From: Candidatus Alloenteromonas pullicola
GTDB lineage: Bacteria; Bacillota_I; Bacilli_A; RFN20; CAG-826
DNA length: 45,973 nt
Assembly (NCBI GenBank): GCA_018714785.1
Contig: DVMV01000005.1
Span: 1-45,973 of the forward strand
Direction of reading: 5' to 3'
Below, piece after piece: positions 41,684-45,973 of this stretch. Every line of letters starts with the position of its first letter. Within the stretch, counting starts at the first letter, position 1. A model generated the notes under the pieces. The model did no database searches, was not told the origin of the DNA, and saw only the letters and a program-made list of their open reading frames with translations. Made by a program: the position numbers and the translations under genes.

Positions 41684-42526
41684 ATGTCAAACGGCATCAT
41701 CATCTTCGATAAGCCCACCGGCATGACCTCCAGGCAGGTCGACAACGCCGTGATGAAGTGGCTCGGCGAGAGGAAGGTGGGGCACCTTGGCACCCTCGAC
41801 CCCTTCGCCACCGGCGTCTTCGTCGTGGCGGTCGGGAGGGCCACCAAGTTCCTCCGCTACCTCGGCGGGGAGAAGAAGAGCTACCTCGCGAGGCTCAAAC
41901 TCGGGGAGTCGACCTCGACCCTCGACCGGGATGGGGAGGTCACCGGCACGATGGAAGTACCCCACCTCGACCGGCGAACCGTGTGCAAGGCGCTTTCCGG
42001 CTTCCTTGGCGAGTCGATGCAGACCCCGCCCGCCTATTCGGCCAAGAAGGTCAACGGGGTGGCGAGCTACGAGCTGGCCCGCAAAGGCGAGGAGGCATCG
42101 CTTTCCCCGCGGCGGATATTCGTCTATGACGTCAACCTGCTTCAGATGCAGCCGCCCTATATCGATTTTTCGCTCACCGTGAGCGAGGGCACCTACATCC
42201 GGGTGATCGGGGATGAGCTAGCAAGGAAGCTAGGGACGCTGGGGCACCTAGAGGCGTTAAGGAGGCTGAGCATCGGGAACATCTCGCTTGAGTCCGCGGT
42301 CAGCTTCACGCCGTCATCCTGCTGCAAGCTGCTCGACCCGGCGCCCTTCGTCGAGCTGCCGGCCTACGAGCTTTCCGCCGAGCAGTCGGCTTTGGTCGAC
42401 AACGGGGTGAGGCTATGCCTGCAATCCGACGAGCCGAGATTGCTGCTGCAAGATCGAAGCGGCAAGGCCAAGGCGGTCTACGTCAAGCAAGGCGATGCCT
42501 ACGTCTGCGAAAGGGGGCTGCAATGA
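41684..42526 (+). CDS. truB: tRNA pseudouridine-55 synthase
   Basis: The 280-residue protein opens with 'GIIIFDKPTGMTSRQVDNAV' and carries the catalytic 'VGHLGTLDPFATGV' with Asp39. 'MQTPPAYSAKKVNGVASYEL' and 'GTYIRVIGDELARKLG' are further family signatures. It makes pseudouridine 55 in the T loop of tRNAs. The ATG at 41684 is preferred over upstream in-frame codons because it follows a consensus -10. It overlaps ribF by 4 bases. Confidence 0.95.
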   Translation: MSNGIIIFDKPTGMTSRQVDNAVMKWLGERKVGHLGTLDPFATGVFVVAVGRATKFLRYLGGEKKSYLARLKLGESTSTLDRDGEVTGTMEVPHLDRRTVCKALSGFLGESMQTPPAYSAKKVNGVASYELARKGEEASLSPRRIFVYDVNLLQMQPPYIDFSLTVSEGTYIRVIGDELARKLGTLGHLEALRRLSIGNISLESAVSFTPSSCCKLLDPAPFVELPAYELSAEQSALVDNGVRLCLQSDEPRLLLQDRSGKAKAVYVKQGDAYVCERGLQ

Positions 42527-43407
42527 AGGTAATAAAGCTCGACGGGATCGCCGCTGTGCCCGCGGATTGCTCGGTGGCGCTAGGCAACTTCGACGGGTTC
42601 CACAAAGGCCACGCGCGGCTATTGCTCGAGGCGAAGCTGCATGGGCAATATTCCGGGGCGCTGCTCATATCCCCCTCATACGACGAGCTGTTTTGCCAAT
42701 CCAAGGTATTGATGGGGCTAGACGACAAGATGAGGTTCCTTTCCTCCTTCGGCATCGACTTCGCCTTCCTTATCGAATCCGATGAGGCGTTCTTCGGGCT
42801 GGATAAGCAAGAATTCATGTCGCGCTACCTCGACGCGCTGCATCCCGACAGCCTCATCGTGGGGGAGGACTACACCTTCGCCAGAAAAGGCGAGGGCACC
42901 CCATCCGACCTGCGCTCGCGCTACAAGGTATACGTGGTGAGGACTCTGCTAGAAGGGGACAGGAAGGTGTCGAGCACCTGGATAAGGGAATGCCTGCGCG
43001 AGGGCGAGGCAAAGAAAGCCTGGTCGCTATTAGGCCACCCTTATGAGGTGGTCGGCAAGTCGGTGCATGGCCGCCACCTCGGGACCGGAATCGGCTTCCC
43101 GACCTGCAACCTGCGCCTGACCTACGACTATCTGCTGCCCAAGCAGGGGGTCTACGCCGGGATCGCCTATCTGCTCGGCAAGCCCTACAAGGCGATGATC
43201 AACGTCGGCAGCAACCCGACGGTGGGGGGCGGGGACGACCACGTCGAGATCCACCTGCTCGACTACGATGGCGGGGACGCCTACGGATACACCGTCTACT
43301 GCGACTTCCTCCACTTCGTCAGGGGCGAGAGGAAGTTCGCCTCGCTTGAGGACCTCAAATCGCAGCTGCAGAAGGACAAGCTGACCATCTACAAGCTGCT
43401 CCAATAA
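42523..43407 (+). CDS. ribF: bifunctional riboflavin kinase / FAD synthetase
   Basis: 294 residues from the ATG overlapping the truB stop. The N-terminal nucleotidyltransferase half has 'ALGNFDGFHKGH' (19-30) and 'SSTWIRECLREG', a variant of S.T.IR..L..G. The C-terminal kinase half has 'GRHLGTGIGFPTCNL' (the usual PTAN appears as PTCN) and 'INVGSNPTVGG'. It converts riboflavin to FMN and FAD. The truB-ribF order is typical of Bacillota, although here rpsO is separated from ribF by typA. Confidence 0.95.
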   Translation: MKVIKLDGIAAVPADCSVALGNFDGFHKGHARLLLEAKLHGQYSGALLISPSYDELFCQSKVLMGLDDKMRFLSSFGIDFAFLIESDEAFFGLDKQEFMSRYLDALHPDSLIVGEDYTFARKGEGTPSDLRSRYKVYVVRTLLEGDRKVSSTWIRECLREGEAKKAWSLLGHPYEVVGKSVHGRHLGTGIGFPTCNLRLTYDYLLPKQGVYAGIAYLLGKPYKAMINVGSNPTVGGGDDHVEIHLLDYDGGDAYGYTVYCDFLHFVRGERKFASLEDLKSQLQKDKLTIYKLLQ

Positions 43408-43408
43408 C

Positions 43409-43440
43409 GAAAAAAGCTCCGAATCATCGGAGTTTTTCTT
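43409..43440. terminator. bidirectional terminator between ribF and typA
   Basis: CTCCGA-ATCA-TCGGAG flanked by an A-run on the left and a T-run on the right, serving both convergent genes. Confidence 0.88.
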
Positions 43441-43441
43441 T

Positions 43442-45280
43442 TTACTTGCCTTCGGCTTCGGCCTCGGCCTTGCGGTGGGCGTCGAACTTCTTCCTGTCGG
43501 CGGTGTTGAGGATCTTCTTCCTCATGCGGAATGCCGACGGGGTGATCTCGACGAGCTCGTCGGAGTTGATGTAGTCGAGGCAGGCCTCGAGGGTCATCTT
43601 GCGCGGGCTCTTGAGCACCACGGTCTGGTCCTTGGTGGAGCTGCGGACGTTGGTCTGCGGCTTGGCGGCGGTGACGTTGACGGCGAGGTCGACCGGGTAG
43701 CGGTGCTCGCCGACGATCATGCCCTCGTAGCAGATGGTGCCCGGGGCGATGAACATCGTGCCGTGGTCCTCGACCTTCTCGATGGAGTAGGGGGTCGCCG
43801 GGCCTTTGTCGACGCTCACGAGGACGCCGAGCTGCCTCTCGCCGACGCTATGGGCGTAGACGGGGCGGAACTCGCGGAAGGTGTGGTTGATGATGCCGTA
43901 TCCCTTGGTGAGGGTAAGGAAGTTCGAGACGAAGCCCAGCAGCCCGCGGGAGGGGATTATGTAGGTGAGACGGCTCTGGCCGTTGGCCTCGGCCATGTCG
44001 ATCATCTGGCCGCCGCGGTTGCCAAGCGTCTCCATGATGTCGCCGACGAATTCGCTCGGGACGTCGATCTGGAGGTCCTCGTAAGGCTCGCATTTGACCC
44101 CGTCGATCTCCTTGATGATGACGTGGGGCTTGCTGACCTCGAGCTCATACCCCTCGCGGCGCATGGTCTCGATGAGGACGGAGAGGTGGAGCTCGCCGCG
44201 CCCGGAGACGGTCCAGGTCTCGGTGTTGGGTATCCGCTTGTAGCGGAGGCTCACGTCGCGCTGGACCTCCTGGTAGAGCCTATCCTCTATGACGCGCGCG
44301 GTGACGAACTTGCCATCCTGCCCGCGCAGCGGGGAGCTGTTGGTGCCGAATTCCATCTGTAGCGTCGGCTCGTCGATGCGTAACGGCGGCAGCGGGTTGA
44401 CCTGCCCCTGGGCGCAGACGGTGTCCCCGACGTTGAGCTCGGGGAGGCCGGCGATGGCGCAGATGTCGCCGCAGTCGACGTGGTCGACCTCGACGCGCCT
44501 TAGCCCCTGGAAGGTGTAGAGCTTCATCACCTTGAAGTCCTTGGTGGTGCCGTCTATCCGGGCGTCGGTCACGGTCTCGCCGACCTTGACGGTCCCGCCC
44601 CTGACGGTGCCGATGCCGATCCTGCCGACGAAATCGTTGTAGTCCAATAGAGCCGGCTGCATCCTAAACGGCCCGTTGGGGTCGCAGATCGGCTCCGGGA
44701 TCTCCTTGAGGATGGTCTCGAACACCGGGTCCATGCCCGGCTTCTGCGAAGCGGGGTCGGGGTCGTAGGAGGAGGTGCCGTTGAGGGCCGAGGTGTAGAC
44801 GACCGGGAACTCGAGCAGGTCGTCGGGCGCGCCGAGCTCGATGAATAGGTCCAATACCTCGTCGACCGCCTTCTTGGGGTCGGCGTTGGGCCGGTCGACC
44901 TTGTTGATGACGACGATCGGCTTGATGTGGTTCTCCAGCGCGTTCTTGAGGACGAAGCGGGTCTGCGGCATGGTGCCCTCGAAGGCATCGACCAGCAGCA
45001 GGCAGCCGTCGACCATGTGCATGATGCGCTCGACCTCGCCGCCGAAATCGGCGTGCCCCGGGGTGTCGACGATGTTGATCTTGGTCCCCTTGTACATGAT
45101 CGAGGTCGTCTTGGCCAAGATGGTGATGCCGCGCTCCCTCTCCTGGGGGTTGGAATCCATGACGCGGTCGATTATCTGCTCGTTCTCGCGGAAGGCGCCG
45201 GAATTGGAAAGAAGCGAGTTCACCAGCGTCGTCTTGCCGTGGTCGACGTGGGCGATGATCGCGATGTTCCTCATGTTCAT
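43442..45280 (-). CDS. typA: ribosome-associated GTPase TypA/BipA
   Basis: 612 residues from the ATG at 45280, which has GGAGG 10 bases upstream. G1 '[12 protein letters not shown]', '[14 protein letters not shown]' (switch I), '[16 protein letters not shown]' (G3) and '[10 protein letters not shown]' (G4) are followed by EF-G-like domains and the TypA-specific C-terminal domain with '[20 protein letters not shown]'. It acts on ribosomes during stress adaptation. A longer in-frame extension upstream has no ribosome site and covers the promoter, so it is rejected. Confidence 0.96.
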   Translation of the reverse strand: MNMRNIAIIAHVDHGKTTLVNSLLSNSGAFRENEQIIDRVMDSNPQERERGITILAKTTSIMYKGTKINIVDTPGHADFGGEVERIMHMVDGCLLLVDAFEGTMPQTRFVLKNALENHIKPIVVINKVDRPNADPKKAVDEVLDLFIELGAPDDLLEFPVVYTSALNGTSSYDPDPASQKPGMDPVFETILKEIPEPICDPNGPFRMQPALLDYNDFVGRIGIGTVRGGTVKVGETVTDARIDGTTKDFKVMKLYTFQGLRRVEVDHVDCGDICAIAGLPELNVGDTVCAQGQVNPLPPLRIDEPTLQMEFGTNSSPLRGQDGKFVTARVIEDRLYQEVQRDVSLRYKRIPNTETWTVSGRGELHLSVLIETMRREGYELEVSKPHVIIKEIDGVKCEPYEDLQIDVPSEFVGDIMETLGNRGGQMIDMAEANGQSRLTYIIPSRGLLGFVSNFLTLTKGYGIINHTFREFRPVYAHSVGERQLGVLVSVDKGPATPYSIEKVEDHGTMFIAPGTICYEGMIVGEHRYPVDLAVNVTAAKPQTNVRSSTKDQTVVLKSPRKMTLEACLDYINSDELVEITPSAFRMRKKILNTADRKKFDAHRKAEAEAEGK

Positions 45281-45311
45281 AGCTTCAATACCTCCGCAAA
45301 TTGCCGGAAGT

Positions 45312-45340
45312 ATCTTAATCTCGCGCCCGCACGTAGGCAA
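45312..45340 (-). promoter_or_regulatory. promoter of typA
   Basis: Minus strand -35 TTGCCT (45335-45340), a 17-base spacer and -10 TAAGAT (45312-45317). It gives a short leader containing the GGAGG site. Confidence 0.65.
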
Positions 45341-45391
45341 GCGGAAACCTCCTGAAAGCGGTATTAGCCTGCCATAAAGGTGCGAATTCTC

Positions 45392-45420
45392 TTGCCTATG
45401 CGCGTGCATTGCCATATTAT
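45392..45420 (+). promoter_or_regulatory. promoter of rpsO
   Basis: -35 TTGCCT (45392-45397), a 17-base spacer and -10 TATTAT (45415-45420). The leader of about 75 bases before the start codon may bind S15 for autoregulation, as known for other rpsO mRNAs; no class of S15-binding leader is recognisable by eye. Confidence 0.65.
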
Positions 45421-45500
45421 TTGCCTTGCAGCTCGTCTAGGCCGACATCTGCTCCGGATTCGGCGTGGGCGCAGCCAAGTCAAAGGAAAGGAGAAAAACA

Positions 45501-45770
45501 ATGGCTCTATCCAAAGAAGAGACCCTAGCCATCGTCAAGAAGTACGGCAAGGACGCCAAGGACACCGGCTCGACCGAGGTCCAGGTCGCTTTGCTCACCT
45601 CCAGGATCAAGGCGCTCACCGAGCACCTCAAGTCCAACCACGGCGATTCGGCTTCCCGCCGCAGCCTGCTGATCCTCGTCGGCAAGCGCCGCAGCCTGCT
45701 CGACTACCTGGCCCGCAACGATTCGGACAGGTACACCAAGCTCATCGCATCGCTAGGCATCCGCAAGTAG
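45501..45770 (+). CDS. rpsO: 30S ribosomal protein S15
   Basis: The 89 residues have the S15 pattern: 'DTGSTEVQVALLTSRIKALT', 'HLKSNHGDSASRRSLL' and 'LVGKRRSLLDYLARND'. It binds helices of the central 16S domain. The start is the ATG at 45501, with AAAGGAG upstream. The length is standard and a strong terminator follows. Confidence 0.98.
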   Translation: MALSKEETLAIVKKYGKDAKDTGSTEVQVALLTSRIKALTEHLKSNHGDSASRRSLLILVGKRRSLLDYLARNDSDRYTKLIASLGIRK

Positions 45771-45785
45771 TAAGCGATTAGAATT

Positions 45786-45811
45786 CCGCCACGGTTTAGT
45801 GGCGGTTTTTA
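45786..45811 (+). terminator. intrinsic terminator after rpsO
   Basis: CCGCCAC-GGTTTA-GTGGCGG followed by a T-run. Confidence 0.92.
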
Positions 45812-45817
45812 TTTAGC

Positions 45818-45823
45818 TATAAT
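45818..45823 (+). promoter_or_regulatory. -10 element of the last gene
   Basis: A consensus TATAAT ends 6 bases before the ATG at 45830, directly after the rpsO terminator. A leaderless mRNA is predicted. Confidence 0.55.
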
Positions 45824-45829
45824 TAAGGC

Positions 45830-45973
45830 ATGAAACATATATTGGCCAGCTTGTTCCTATTGGCTTTATTGGGCACGTTTAAGGTCAATTATCCTCGAGG
45901 ACAATTGGTTTTTCTTCAGTCAGATAATGGGACGAACGAAGGTGTACTTTTGACTCTAGAGCCCGATTTAGAT
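45830..45973 (+). CDS. 5' end of a predicted exported protein, cut by the window edge
   Basis: 48 codons are visible. The start MKHILASLFLLALLG is a signal peptide, followed by polar sequence 'FLQSDNGTNEGVLLTLEPD'. There is no lipobox cysteine in the visible part. The lower GC content of this stretch differs from rpsO. Function unknown. Confidence 0.6.
   Translation, partial: MKHILASLFLLALLGTFKVNYPRGQLVFLQSDNGTNEGVLLTLEPDLD

Noticed and set aside
45281-45415. 45-residue N-terminal extension of TypA
   Set aside because: It spans the typA promoter, and the G1 motif begins as usual just after the ATG at 45280, which has a GGAGG site.

Overview
The window looks like a GC-rich chromosome of a Bacillota-type bacterium. 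The conserved run rimP-nusA-rnpM-ylxQ-infB-rbfA, followed by truB-ribF and rpsO, is the classic Firmicutes translation cluster. An ER-type (SipW-like) signal peptidase, TasA/camelysin-type signal peptides, a class II GalT and a DegV protein point the same way. TGA is an ordinary stop: several ATGA stop/start overlaps depend on it. The strong A/C/G third-position bias is unusual for the group, so an uncultured gut-type Bacilli lineage is a reasonable guess, but this is inference.

Region 1 (1-11.9 kb) is the unusual part. A tightly packed minus-strand operon of seven genes (9982 down to 1284) begins with a well-formed c-di-GMP-I (GEMM-I) riboswitch. In order it encodes a membrane-anchored surface protein, a SipW-substrate-like exported protein, a membrane-anchored McrB-type AAA+ ATPase, a DUF2357/McrC-like protein without a visible nuclease and with a very long charged tail, a SipW-type signal peptidase with a charged cytoplasmic tail, a membrane EAL c-di-GMP phosphodiesterase, and a nucleosidase-fold protein that has lost its catalytic residues. 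A second c-di-GMP-I riboswitch directly follows the operon and drives a GLUG-repeat-like surface protein. On the other side, a small two-helix membrane protein and a divergent TasA-like secreted protein complete the locus. I read this as a c-di-GMP-controlled surface-fibre or secretion system in which McrBC-like machinery appears to serve the envelope instead of DNA restriction. I know of no characterised system of this composition.

Region 2 (12-18.6 kb) holds envelope and transport genes: an O-antigen-ligase-like polymerase/ligase, an MFS sugar transporter, a zinc-dependent phospholipase C-like protein, a small unknown and a cardiolipin synthase. Region 3 (18.6-26.6 kb) is carbohydrate metabolism: the Leloir set galM-galT-galK with a YwaF-like membrane protein, then malQ, rimO and a lipoprotein. 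Region 4 (26.6-34.9 kb) has an acyl-AMP ligase next to an HGSNAT-like membrane acyltransferase (minus strand), tRNA-Thr(GGT), a family 4-type glycosyltransferase, DegV, a lipoprotein phosphoesterase with a polytopic partner, and a MATE exporter. Region 5 (34.9-46 kb) is the translation cluster, with a TtcA-like gene on the opposite strand, an AT-rich spacer with 33-bp tandem repeats, then truB-ribF, typA, rpsO and the start of another exported protein.

A recurring feature is promoters whose -10 hexamer ends only 6-9 bases before the start codon. At least ten operon-leading genes look leaderless, while downstream genes carry ordinary Shine-Dalgarno sequences or overlap their neighbours.
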